In this document: one piece after another, positions 27,897 to 35,860 of the stretch
Layout of the letters: every line of letters starts with the position of its first letter
Position numbering within the stretch: the stretch's first letter is position 1
Assembly: GCF_900104805.1 (NCBI RefSeq)
Contig: NZ_LT629751.1
Span: 3,866,501-3,930,500, forward strand
Direction of reading: 5' to 3'
Source: Pseudomonas oryzae
Lineage (GTDB): Bacteria; Pseudomonadota; Gammaproteobacteria; Pseudomonadales; Pseudomonadaceae
DNA length: 64,000 bases
Program-made: the position numbers and the translations under genes
Notes under the pieces: generated by a model
Database searches by the model: none
The model's input: only the letters and a program-made list of their open reading frames with translations
Told to the model about the DNA's origin: nothing

Positions 27897-28769
27897 ATGC
27901 AACGAATCCTCAGCCTGGCGATGGCCCTGTGCCTCAGCCTGACGCTCAGCGTCGACGCCTTCGCTGCCAAGCGCTTCGGCGGCGGCAAGTCCTTCGGCTC
28001 CGCGCCGACGCATCAGACCCAGCAGCGCCAGACCCAGCAGGCCGCCCCGGCGCCGACCGCGCCGAGCGCCGGCGCCATGGCCGGTGCCGCCGCCAAGCCG
28101 AGCGGTGCCTCGCGCTGGCTCGGCCCGCTGGCCGGCATCGCCGCCGGTGGCCTGCTCGCCTCGATGTTCATGGGCGACGGCTTCGAGGGCTTCCAGTTCC
28201 TCGACTTCCTGATCCTCGGCCTGATCGCCTTCCTGGCCTTCCGCTTCTTCGCCCGTCGCAAGATGCAGGCCCAGACTCCGGCCTACGCCGGCATGGGCAA
28301 CGCCCAGGCCTACCAGGCGCCGCAGCAGCCGGCCTACAGCCCGGCCGCCAATACCGTGTTCGGCGGCGCCGCGCAGCCGGCGCGCACCTTCCAGGCGCCG
28401 GCCTGGTTCGACGAGCAGCGCTTCCTGGCCGCCGCCCGCGAGCACTTCCTCAGCCTGCAGCAGCACTGGGACGGCAACGAGATGGACAAGATCGCCGAGT
28501 TCGTCACCCCGCAGCTGCTCGAATTCCTCAAGCAGGAGCGCGCCAGCCTGGGCGACGGCTTCCAGTCCACCTACATCGACCAGCTGCAGGTGCGCCTGGA
28601 CGGCATCGAGCAGCAGGGCGGCAAGACCCTCGCCACCCTGACCTTCGACGCCGTGGCCAAGAGCTCGCGCTTCGACCAGGGCGAAGCCTTCAGCGAAAGC
28701 TGGGCCATGGAGCGCCTGGACGGCGACAACCAGCCCTGGCTGCTCGCCGGTATCCGCCAGAACGGCTGA
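27897..28769 (+). CDS. Tim44-like domain protein with signal peptide
   Basis: A 290-residue protein. A cleavable signal (MQRILSLAMALCLSLTLSVD then AFA) is followed by a Gly/Ser/Gln-rich low-complexity stretch (KRFGGGKSFGSAPTHQTQQR). Two hydrophobic segments come next, around residues 75-115 (LGPLAGIAAGGLLASMF and FLDFLILGLIAFLAFRFF). The Tim44/Mba1 domain spans about residues 165-288 (WFDEQRFLAAAREHFLSLQQ, DKIAEFVTPQLLEFLKQER). The domain binds membranes or anchors complexes in mitochondria; bacterial function is unknown. The ATG at 27897 is chosen for the signal peptide. A strong terminator follows. Confidence 0.87.
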   Translation: MQRILSLAMALCLSLTLSVDAFAAKRFGGGKSFGSAPTHQTQQRQTQQAAPAPTAPSAGAMAGAAAKPSGASRWLGPLAGIAAGGLLASMFMGDGFEGFQFLDFLILGLIAFLAFRFFARRKMQAQTPAYAGMGNAQAYQAPQQPAYSPAANTVFGGAAQPARTFQAPAWFDEQRFLAAAREHFLSLQQHWDGNEMDKIAEFVTPQLLEFLKQERASLGDGFQSTYIDQLQVRLDGIEQQGGKTLATLTFDAVAKSSRFDQGEAFSESWAMERLDGDNQPWLLAGIRQNG

Positions 28770-28788
28770 GCCGCGCGGCGCTTACGAG

Positions 28789-28814
28789 AAAACCCGGGCT
28801 TGCCCGGGTTTTTT
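28789..28814 (+). terminator. Rho-independent terminator after the Tim44-like gene
   Basis: ACCCGGGC and GCCCGGGT form a perfect stem with loop TT, preceded by A4 and followed by T6. It works on the plus strand and may also act in reverse. Confidence 0.92.
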
Positions 28815-28851
28815 CATGTCTGTCGTCGGCCCGTGGCGCAGCGGCGTCCGA

Positions 28852-28869
28852 CTGTCACCTTTCCGTCGT
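28852..28869 (+). promoter_or_regulatory. Candidate PHO box upstream of phoX
   Basis: CTGTCAC-CTTT-CCGTCGT resembles the PhoB direct repeat (two 7-base half sites spaced by 4). The first half is a perfect match and the second is weak. Its position, 57 bases before the phoX start, fits PhoB activation. Confidence 0.45.
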
Positions 28870-28925
28870 CTTGCCTCGCTACGGTCAGGCTTGCGTCGCC
28901 AGTCCCATGACCGAGGAACCGAACC

Positions 28926-30908
28926 GTGAGCCGCGAATCCGACCACGCCGTGCTGTTTGGCAACGGCGATGAACTGCCCAGCAACCCCTCCGCCAATCCG
29001 CACCTCGGCGAGCTGATCGACCAGCGCCGCCGCCAGCTGCTCGCCGGCGGCGCCGCCCTCGGCCTGCTCGGCTTCCTCGGCGTCAGCCCCTGGGCAGCCG
29101 CGGCCCAGCCGGCCGGTGCGCCGCCGTTCGCCCGGCGTCACGGCCTGGCGTTCGACGCCGTGGCGGTGACCCGCGCCGACAGGGTCACGGTGCCGGCCGG
29201 TTATCGCGCCACCCCGCTGATTCCCTGGGGCACGCCGATCACCGGCAGCTACCCGGCGTTCCGCGCCGACGCCGGCAACAGTGCCGCCGAGCAGGCGGAG
29301 CAGACCGGCATGCACCACGACGGCATGCACTTCTTCCCCATCGACGGTCAGGGCGGTGGCGGCCAGCGCTCCGACCACGGCCTGCTGGTGGTCAACCACG
29401 AATACATCGATGCCCCGCTGCTGCACCCCGACGGCCCGACCGTGGTCGACGGCCGGCGCACCAGCGCCGAGGAAGTGCGCAAGGAGATCAACGCCCACGG
29501 CGTGTCGGTGGTGGAAATCCGCCGCGATGCCGGCGGCGACTGGCAGGTGGTGCCCGGCCCGCGCAACCGCCGCATCACCGCCGCCACGCCGATGCAGATC
29601 ACCGGCCCGGCGCGCGGCCATGCCCTGCTGGCGACCGCCTGGAGCCCGGACGGCACCGCCACCCGCGGCACCCAGAACAACTGCGCCAATGGCTTCACCC
29701 CCTGGGGTACCTACCTGACCTGCGAGGAGAACTGGGCCGGCTACTTCGCCAGCCGCGACGCCGCCAAGCCGCGCGAGCTGAGCCGCTACGGGGTGGCGAG
29801 CAGCAGCCGCTACGGCTGGGAAACCCTCGAGGGCGACGAGTTCCGCCGCTTCGACGCCAGCCGCACGGCCGGCGACGCCAGCGGTGACTACCGCAACGAG
29901 CCGAACCACTTCGGCTGGATCGTCGAGATCGACCCCTTCGACCCCGAGTCGGTGCCGGTCAAGCACACCGCCCTCGGCCGCTTCGCCCACGAGGGGCTGA
30001 TCTTCGCCAATCCGCAGCCGGGCAGGCCGCTGGTCTGCTATTCCGGCGACGATTCGCGTGGCGAGTACATCTACAAGTACGTCAGCCGCGACAGGTACGC
30101 CCCCGGCCGCGCCGACGGCCGCCTGCTCGACGAGGGCACCCTGTACGTCGCGCGCTTCAACGCCGACGGCAGCGGCGCCTGGCTGGCGCTGGACATCGAG
30201 GATGCGGAGTTCCGCGTCGCCTGCGCCGCCGCCGGGGTGAGCTTCGCCGACCAGGGCGATGTGCTGATCAACACCCGCAGCGCCGCCGACGCGGTCGGCG
30301 CCACCAGGATGGACCGTCCGGAGTGGGGCGCGGTGCACCCGCAGAGCAACGAGGTGTACTTCACCCTGACCAACAACACCAACCGGACCGCGGCCGACGC
30401 CGCCAACCCGCGGATCAACAACGCCTACGGCCACATCGTGCGCTGGCGCGAGGACCAGGCCGACAACGCCGGCCGCCGCTTCGCCTGGGACATCTTCCTG
30501 CTCGCCGGCCCGCAGGGCGACAGCCAGGGCCCGGACGGCCAGGCGCTGGACGCCGACAACATCCTCGCCAGCCCGGACGGCCTGTGGTTCGACCCGCAGG
30601 GCCGCCTGTGGATCCAGACCGACATGAGCGGCAGCCAGCTGAGCAGCGGGCCGTTCGGCAACAACCAGATGCTGGTGGCCGACCCGGCCAGCGGCGAGGT
30701 CAAGCGCTTCCTGGTCGGCCCGCTGGGCGCCGAGGTGACCGGCATCGCCGCCACCCCGGACATGCGCACCCTGTTCGTCAACATCCAGCATCCGGGCGAA
30801 GGCTCGACCGCGACCAACCTGCTCAGCAGCTGGCCGGACGGCCCGGGACGGCGGCCGCGTTCGGCCACCGTGGCGATCCGCCGCGAGGACGGCCAGCGCC
30901 TGCTGTGA
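28926..30908 (+). CDS. phoX: PhoX-family alkaline phosphatase, Tat-exported
   Basis: A 660-residue protein. The twin-arginine signal RRRQLLAGGAALGLLGFLGV sits around residues 34-53, ending near AAAAQPAG, so it is exported folded. The PhoX/DUF839 domain follows, with NCANGFTPWGTYLTCEENWA (a conserved Cys and acidic pair of the metal centre), HFGWIVEIDPFDPESVPVKH, LGRFAHEGLIF and VCYSGDDSRGEYIYKYVS. PhoX releases phosphate from organic monoesters using Ca2+ and Fe3+. The GTG start at 28926 is preceded by GAGGAA. It stands alone after a terminator and has a possible PHO box. Confidence 0.9.
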   Translation: MSRESDHAVLFGNGDELPSNPSANPHLGELIDQRRRQLLAGGAALGLLGFLGVSPWAAAAQPAGAPPFARRHGLAFDAVAVTRADRVTVPAGYRATPLIPWGTPITGSYPAFRADAGNSAAEQAEQTGMHHDGMHFFPIDGQGGGGQRSDHGLLVVNHEYIDAPLLHPDGPTVVDGRRTSAEEVRKEINAHGVSVVEIRRDAGGDWQVVPGPRNRRITAATPMQITGPARGHALLATAWSPDGTATRGTQNNCANGFTPWGTYLTCEENWAGYFASRDAAKPRELSRYGVASSSRYGWETLEGDEFRRFDASRTAGDASGDYRNEPNHFGWIVEIDPFDPESVPVKHTALGRFAHEGLIFANPQPGRPLVCYSGDDSRGEYIYKYVSRDRYAPGRADGRLLDEGTLYVARFNADGSGAWLALDIEDAEFRVACAAAGVSFADQGDVLINTRSAADAVGATRMDRPEWGAVHPQSNEVYFTLTNNTNRTAADAANPRINNAYGHIVRWREDQADNAGRRFAWDIFLLAGPQGDSQGPDGQALDADNILASPDGLWFDPQGRLWIQTDMSGSQLSSGPFGNNQMLVADPASGEVKRFLVGPLGAEVTGIAATPDMRTLFVNIQHPGEGSTATNLLSSWPDGPGRRPRSATVAIRREDGQRLL

Positions 30909-31055
30909 CGCGCGCGGGGCGCCGAGCAGCCACGGCCGGGGCGGCCCGCCGCGGGCTTCGCGCCCGGCCACTTGTGCCCACGGCAGGCGCAGGGTAAAAG
31001 GCGCGCAGCGCTCGGCTACCCTCAAGCCGACCATCGCCTTGCCTGGAGAGCCACC

Positions 31056-31460
31056 GTGGAAGACATCATCGACAAGCTGCACGAACTCAACGAGCCGGTA
31101 CCGGTGCCGCTGGAGCTGCCGGACGAGGACACCCTGGTGGAGATCCAGGAGCAGATCCTCATCCACCTGCCGTTCGAGCTGCGCGAGTACCTGCTCAAGG
31201 CCAGCGACGTGGTCTACGGCCAGCTCGAGCCGGTTACCGCCAGCGACCCGCAGTCGCACACCTACCTGCCGGACGTCGCCGCGCGCGCCTGGGACGAGGG
31301 CCTGCCGCGCTACCTGGTGCCGCTGTGCGAGGACCGCGGTCGCTACTACGCGGTCGATCCGGAGGGCCAGGTGCTGCTGTGGGACGGCGAGATCGACGAG
31401 GAGCAGAGCTGGGACTCGGTGTGGCAGTGGGTCGAGGAGGTCTGGCTGGAAGGCGCCTGA
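31056..31460 (+). CDS. Smi1/Knr4-family small acidic protein
   Basis: A 134-residue, strongly acidic protein with the SMI1/KNR4 layout: EIQEQILIHLPFELREYLLK, ASDVVYGQLEPVT, then YLVPLCEDRGRYYAVDPEGQ and VLLWDGEIDEE. SUKH-type domains in bacteria are often immunity proteins for contact toxins, but stand-alone housekeeping-like versions exist in Pseudomonas. The GTG at 31056 is chosen because GGAGAG lies 6 bases upstream and the N-terminus then starts at the conserved helix. No toxin gene is adjacent. Confidence 0.78.
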   Translation: MEDIIDKLHELNEPVPVPLELPDEDTLVEIQEQILIHLPFELREYLLKASDVVYGQLEPVTASDPQSHTYLPDVAARAWDEGLPRYLVPLCEDRGRYYAVDPEGQVLLWDGEIDEEQSWDSVWQWVEEVWLEGA

Positions 31461-31638
31461 AGCCGGCAGGCGGGCGTCGCGCCGCCCGCCACTGTCGCCC
31501 GCCGCCCTGTCGCAAAGCCGACAAGGCCCGCGTCCCGCTCGCCGCCGCCGCCCACGCAGCCCTTGCCAGCCGTGGCCCTGGCGGTGTGGTATCGCTCTTG
31601 CAGTGACCTTTCCCAGGCCTCCAGGAGCGTGCCGAGCC

Positions 31639-33285
31639 ATGCCGACCCAGCCCCCGTCCGCCACCACCGCCATGCAGGTGGTGCGCGACTACCACCAGCG
31701 CACCAAGCACCGCCTGACCGGTTATGCGCGCGGCCCCGGCAGCCTCGACTGGGACGCCCAGCCGGCACCGTTCCGCCATTTCGACGGCGCCGCGCAGCTC
31801 GCCTTGCCGCGTCTGGCCGCGCTGGACCCGGGCAGCGCCCTGCACGCGGCGCTGACCCGGCCGTTCGCAGCGCTGGCGAGCCAGGCGCCGCTGCCGGCCG
31901 ATCTGGCCAGCCTCGGCGCCCTGCTGCAGCTGTCGCTCGGCCTCACCGCCTGGAAGAGCTACGGCCCGGACCGCTGGGCGCTGCGCGCCAACCCCTCCAG
32001 CGGCAACCTGCATCCCGCCGAGGCCTACCTGCTGGTCGGCGGCATCGACGGGCTGGCCGACGGTCTCTACCACTACCGTCCGGAGAATCATGCGCTGGAG
32101 CTGCGGGCCGCCCATCCCGCCGGCTGCGGCGGCCCGCGCCTGGCCGTGCTGCTGACCTCGGTGATCTGGCGCGAGGCCTGGAAGTACGGCGAGCGTGCCT
32201 TCCGCTACTGTCAGCTGGACTGCGGCCACGCCGCCGGCGCCCTGCGCTACGCCGCTGCCGCCCTCGGCTGGACGCTCGCCGAGCAGGCGCAGGTCGGCAG
32301 CGCCTGCCTGGCGCGGCTGGCCGGCAGCGACCGCCTGGCCGAGTTCCCCGCCGTCCGCCGCGCCGAGACGGAGCTCGAGGAGGCGGAGATCCTCCTCGCC
32401 GTCGGCCTGGACGGCGCGCCGCCGACACCGTGGGTCGCCACCGAGCTGCGTGCGCTGGCCGATGCCGCGCAGTGGCACGGCGTCGCCTCGCCGATCGACC
32501 GTCAGCCGATGTACGCCTGGCCGGTGCTCGCCGTGGTGGCCGAGGCCAGCCGCCGTGTGGACGGCGAGCCGCCAGCCCTCGCCGCACGGCCGGCGCCGCG
32601 CCCGCGCGCGCCCGGCGAGGCGCCCCAGGCGCTGCGGACGCTGATCGACGGCCGGCGCAGCGCACAGCGCTTCGATCCGCGCCACACGATGAGCCTCGCC
32701 CAGTTCGCCGCCATCCTCGCCCGCCTGCAGCCCGCCGGCCTGCCCTGGGATGTGCTCGCCGCCCCGTCGCGCGTCGCCCTGCTGCTGTTCGTCCACCGCG
32801 TCGACGGCCTGGTACCCGGCCTCTACCTGCTGCCGCGCAGCGCGGCGCAACTGGACGCCCTGCGCCCGCTGCTGGCCGGGCGCTTCCGTCTCGGGCCGAT
32901 CCCCGGCGTCGACGCGCTGCTGCAGCTCACCGCCGTCGAGCCGGCGGCGCTGGCGCGCATCGCCCGCGCCCTGCATTGCCACCAGGAGCTGGCCTCCAGC
33001 GCCTGCTTCGCCGTCGGCATGCTCGGCGAGTTCGACGCCGCCCTGGCGGAGGGCCCGCACGCCTACCGCGCGCTGCATCGCGAGTGCGGCCTGCTCGGCC
33101 AGGTGCTCTACCTCGAGGCCGAAGTCCACGGCCTGCGTGGCACCGGCATCGGCTGTTTCTTCGACGACCCGGTGCACGAGCTGTTCGGCCTGTCCGGTAC
33201 GGCCTGGCAGAGCCTCTACCACTTCACCGTCGGCCGGGCGCTGGACGATGCGCGCATCGAGTCCGCCCCGGCCTACCCCGACTGA
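31639..33285 (+). CDS. SagB-type dehydrogenase with two nitroreductase-like domains
   Basis: A 548-residue protein. The first nitroreductase-fold half spans about residues 15-265: LSLGLTAWKSYGPDRWALRA, the SagB-like motif ANPSSGNLHPAEAYLL, and CGHAAGALRYAAAALGW. The second half (about 330-548) starts LIDGRRSAQRFDPRHTMSLA and contains ASSACFAVGMLGEFDAALA and LRGTGIGCFFDDPVHELFGL. SagB proteins are FMN enzymes that oxidise azolines in peptide natural products, but orphan members are common. No YcaO cyclase or precursor peptide gene is visible. The next gene, 20 bases downstream, is a rhodanese-ankyrin protein and is likely co-transcribed. Substrate unknown. Confidence 0.82.
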   Translation: MPTQPPSATTAMQVVRDYHQRTKHRLTGYARGPGSLDWDAQPAPFRHFDGAAQLALPRLAALDPGSALHAALTRPFAALASQAPLPADLASLGALLQLSLGLTAWKSYGPDRWALRANPSSGNLHPAEAYLLVGGIDGLADGLYHYRPENHALELRAAHPAGCGGPRLAVLLTSVIWREAWKYGERAFRYCQLDCGHAAGALRYAAAALGWTLAEQAQVGSACLARLAGSDRLAEFPAVRRAETELEEAEILLAVGLDGAPPTPWVATELRALADAAQWHGVASPIDRQPMYAWPVLAVVAEASRRVDGEPPALAARPAPRPRAPGEAPQALRTLIDGRRSAQRFDPRHTMSLAQFAAILARLQPAGLPWDVLAAPSRVALLLFVHRVDGLVPGLYLLPRSAAQLDALRPLLAGRFRLGPIPGVDALLQLTAVEPAALARIARALHCHQELASSACFAVGMLGEFDAALAEGPHAYRALHRECGLLGQVLYLEAEVHGLRGTGIGCFFDDPVHELFGLSGTAWQSLYHFTVGRALDDARIESAPAYPD

Positions 33286-33305
33286 CCCGCCTGCGGAGAC
33301 GCCCC

Positions 33306-34097
33306 ATGGCCCTCGCCCCCCGCGTTCCCTTCCAATGCCTGTCCGCGGCCGAGGCCGCGGCGCTGGTCCGCGCCGAGCCGGACCTCGTCCTGTTCGACGT
33401 GCGCGACCGGCACAGCTACCAGCAGGAACATCTCGACGGCGCCATGCACCTGACCGAGGACCGCGTGCCGCTGTGGGTCGCTCGCCTGGAGAAGAGCGCG
33501 GCGCTGCTGGTCTACTGCTACCACGGCAACGCCAGCAAGACCTTCGCGCAGATGTTCAGCGACTTCCGCTTCGCCCGCGTGTACAGCGTCGACGGCGGCT
33601 ACCGGCCGCTGGCCAGCGCCCTGGCCGCGCCCGCCGAGGAGGCGCCGAGCGACAGCCCGAGCGCGGTGCTGGCCGGCTTTCTCGCCGACTGGGGCTACCC
33701 GGCCGGCGGGCTCGACACCCGCGGCGCACATGGCCTGACCCCGCTGATGCGCGCCGCCCTGCTCGGCCGCCGCGAGATCGTCCAGGAGCTGCTGGCTCTC
33801 GGCGCCGACCTGCAGGCGCGCAACGACGACGGCAACACCGCACTGTGGCTGGCCTGCGTGTCGCGCGACGCCGGCCTGGTGCAGGACCTGATCGAGGCCG
33901 GCAGCGAGCTGGACAGCCGCAACGACGCCGGCGCCACCGCGCTGATGTACACCGCCTCCAGCGATCGCGCCGAGCTGCTCGCGCTGCTGCTTGCCGCCGG
34001 CGCCGACCCGCAGCTGCGCAACTGCGACGACCTGCGCGCGGTGGAGCTGGCTGCTTCGCGGGATTGCCTCAGGCTACTGCGGCATACGGCGACATGA
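33306..34097 (+). CDS. Rhodanese domain fused to ankyrin repeats
   Basis: A 263-residue protein. Residues 1 to about 105 are a GlpE-like rhodanese: LVLFDVRDRHSYQQEHLDGA and the active-site cysteine in LLVYCYHGNASKTFAQMF, near residue 65. A spacer follows, then three to four ankyrin repeats from about residue 138 (HGLTPLMRAALLGRREIVQE, DGNTALWLACVSRDAGLVQD, AGATALMYTASSDRAELLAL). Rhodaneses carry persulfide sulfur and ankyrin repeats bind protein partners. It is placed directly after the SagB-type gene, so a shared sulfur or redox task is possible. The stop at 34097 is followed by the RNA gene on the other strand. Confidence 0.87.
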   Translation: MALAPRVPFQCLSAAEAAALVRAEPDLVLFDVRDRHSYQQEHLDGAMHLTEDRVPLWVARLEKSAALLVYCYHGNASKTFAQMFSDFRFARVYSVDGGYRPLASALAAPAEEAPSDSPSAVLAGFLADWGYPAGGLDTRGAHGLTPLMRAALLGRREIVQELLALGADLQARNDDGNTALWLACVSRDAGLVQDLIEAGSELDSRNDAGATALMYTASSDRAELLALLLAAGADPQLRNCDDLRAVELAASRDCLRLLRHTAT

Positions 34098-34165
34098 GTC
34101 GGCTGGGAATGCGTTGGGGACGGCGGCAGGATGGGCGTCCGGGGCGGGGAGCGCCTGGCGGCGCC

Positions 34166-34536
34166 ACAAAGCACAAGGGGGAGCCATTGGCTCCCCCTGC
34201 AGTCGGTCGTGCTTTGTTCTTCTTGTGTACAGGCTTGTTGTTGTTGTCGGTTGCCTGCCGGACGTCATGGTCCTGTGCTGGTCCCAAGCCGGGACTCAAG
34301 AACAAGCGGATTCCTTTGGACGCTGATATTGCCGCCACCCTTACGGGTCTGACCGGTGCTGGCCGCTGCCTCGGGGCAGTTTTATCGTTCTCGGGCCGGT
34401 CGGGGGAGAACCCAGTCGGGCAACTCCTCTCCAAAAGAATCAGTTTGTTGCGCCTCCACCCTGTTGTTCTTGTTGTGTTGGAGTCGTTACGTCTTGTTTT
34501 TGTTGTGTTGGTTCAGCGTTGTTGTTTTTGTTGTGG
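34166..34536 (-). ncRNA. CrcZ/CrcY-family regulatory RNA (Hfq-Crc decoy)
   Basis: No protein fits this stretch. On the minus strand it reads as a transcript of about 370 nt, with a sigma-54 promoter at one end and a hairpin terminator at the other. It is studded with CA motifs of the A-rich Hfq/Crc type. The 5' end gives CACAACAAAAACAACAACG and ACCAACACAACAAAAACAAG, then CCAACACAACAAGAACAAC and GCAACAAACTG. The 3' part gives GACAACAACAACAAGCC and ACAAGAAGAACAAAGCACG. CrcZ-type RNAs sequester Hfq (with Crc) and relieve catabolite repression. Start (about 34536) and end are inferred from promoter spacing and the hairpin. It is not next to cbrB, so it may be the CrcY/CrcX-type copy. Confidence 0.85.
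34177..34197 (-). terminator. Terminator of the CrcZ-like RNA
   Basis: GGGGGAGCC (34177-34185) and GGCTCCCCC (34189-34197) form a perfect 9-bp stem with a 3-base loop. On the minus strand it is followed by TTGTGCTTTG, a U-rich tail. Confidence 0.82.
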
Positions 34537-34545
34537 CGCAGATAA

Positions 34546-34561
34546 AGCAGATCCTGTGCCA
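34546..34561 (-). promoter_or_regulatory. Sigma-54 (-24/-12) promoter of the CrcZ-like RNA
   Basis: Minus strand TGGCACAGGATCTGCT matches TGGCAC-N5-TTGCW with exact GG-to-GC spacing and one mismatch. It predicts transcription starting near 34535. Upstream, GTAACG occurs twice on the minus strand (34637-34642 and 34659-34664, 22 bases apart). Both could be activator half-sites, for example for CbrB; that is a guess. Confidence 0.82.
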
Positions 34562-34852
34562 ACTTTTTAAAACCCTTTTAAATCAAGCAGTTAGCTTGTT
34601 TTAGAGGATACCTGTAGTGCCGATCAGGGGCTGCTACGTTACCGAGCTGCCCAGCTGGCGTTACGCCATGGCCGGCGTGGTAACACCGCGCCGCCGCCGC
34701 GCGGACCGACGCGCCGTCTCGTCGGGGACCCCATGGCCCATCCTCTGCCTGCCGATCGTCGCGCGGCCCCGCTCCTGGTCCTTGCGGCGGCTCGACGCTG
34801 CCGGAGCGTGCGGCCTATGATCCGCGCCCCGTCGTCGCGAGCCGTACCGTAG

Positions 34853-35725
34853 ATGCCATACCTGCTGATCGTCACCCTGCTCTGGGCCTTCTCCTTCAGC
34901 CTGATCGGCGAGTACCTCGCCGGCCAGGTGGACAGCGACTTCGCCGTGCTGGCGCGGGTGCTGGTCGCCGCCCTGGTATTCCTGCCATTCACCGTCTGGC
35001 GCGGCCTGCCTATGCGGCTGCTGGGCGGCCTGTGGCTGGCCGGCGCGCTGCAGTTCGGCGTCACCTACCTGTGCCTGTACCGCAGCTTCACGGTGCTGAC
35101 GGTGCCCGAGGTGCTGCTGTTCACCGTGCTCACGCCGATCTACGTGACCCTGATCGACGACGCCCTGGCGCGGCGCTTCAACCGCTGGGCGCTGCTCGCG
35201 GCGGTGGTGGCGGTGGGCGGCGGGGCGATCATCCGTTTCCGGCCGCTGGAGGGCGACTACCTGCTCGGCTTCCTGCTGCTGCAGGTGGCCAACGCCACCT
35301 TCGCCGCCGGCCAGGTGCTGTGCCGCCAACTGCTCGCCCGCCATCCGGTGGCGCAGCCGCTGCCACGCTTCTTCGGCCACTTCTTCCTCGGCGCGCTGCT
35401 GATCGCCCTGCCCTCGTTCCTGCTGTTCGGCAATCCCGCCAGGCTGCCGCACACCGCGGTGCAGTGGGGCGTGCTGCTGTGGATGGGCCTGTTCGCCACC
35501 GCGCTGGGCATGTACTGGTGGGTGAAGGGCAGCACCCGGGTCGATGCCGGCACCCTGGCGGTGATGAACGAGCTGCACGTGCCGGCCGGCCTGGTGGTCA
35601 ACCTGCTGATCTGGAACCGCGACGCCGACCTGCCGCGGCTGGCCGCCGGCGGTGCGGTGATCCTCCTCGCCATGGCGCTCAACCACCTCGGTCGGCGCCG
35701 CTGGGCCGCGCCCAGCCCGGCCTAA
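34853..35725 (+). CDS. DMT-superfamily (EamA) exporter
   Basis: A 290-residue membrane protein with ten hydrophobic segments in two EamA repeats (about residues 3-130 and 140-283). It begins PYLLIVTLLWAFSFSLIGEY and contains LTVPEVLLFTVLTPIYVTLI and TALGMYWWVKGSTRVDAGTL, which place it among carboxylate/amino-acid/amine exporters. Its leader overlaps the promoter region of the divergent CrcZ-like RNA. Substrate unknown. The region downstream of its stop is the dyad repeat at 35730. Confidence 0.85.
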   Translation: MPYLLIVTLLWAFSFSLIGEYLAGQVDSDFAVLARVLVAALVFLPFTVWRGLPMRLLGGLWLAGALQFGVTYLCLYRSFTVLTVPEVLLFTVLTPIYVTLIDDALARRFNRWALLAAVVAVGGGAIIRFRPLEGDYLLGFLLLQVANATFAAGQVLCRQLLARHPVAQPLPRFFGHFFLGALLIALPSFLLFGNPARLPHTAVQWGVLLWMGLFATALGMYWWVKGSTRVDAGTLAVMNELHVPAGLVVNLLIWNRDADLPRLAAGGAVILLAMALNHLGRRRWAAPSPA

Positions 35726-35729
35726 GCTG

Positions 35730-35860
35730 TGTACGAAAAGTGCCTGCGCGCGGTCATGCTGCGTTGAAAGGCGGCTCGGATGCTCATTTGCGACCAGTAA
35801 ACTCCGCGTCCTCGCCGCTTTTCGTCGTGCCTGACCTTCGCTCGGCTGACGCTTCGTACA
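35730..35860. repeat. About 130-bp imperfect dyad element overlapping the FUSC gene end
   Basis: TGTACGAA at 35730-35737 and TTCGTACA at 35853-35860 are exact inverted ends. Inside, GAAAGGCGG near 35766 faces CCGCTTTTC near 35816 around CCAGTAAACTCC. Large dyads of this design are, from memory, dispersed between genes in several Pseudomonas genomes. It follows the DMT stop directly and encodes the last 26 residues of the FUSC protein. Confidence 0.65.

Noticed and set aside
31056-31460. Smi1-like protein as part of a toxin-immunity system
   Set aside because: No toxin, Rhs, CDI or secretion gene adjoins it; neighbours are phoX and the SagB-type gene.
28782-31673. 963-codon minus-strand open frame opposite phoX
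   Set aside because: Antisense shadow in GC-rich DNA; phoX has a Tat signal and full domain on the plus strand.
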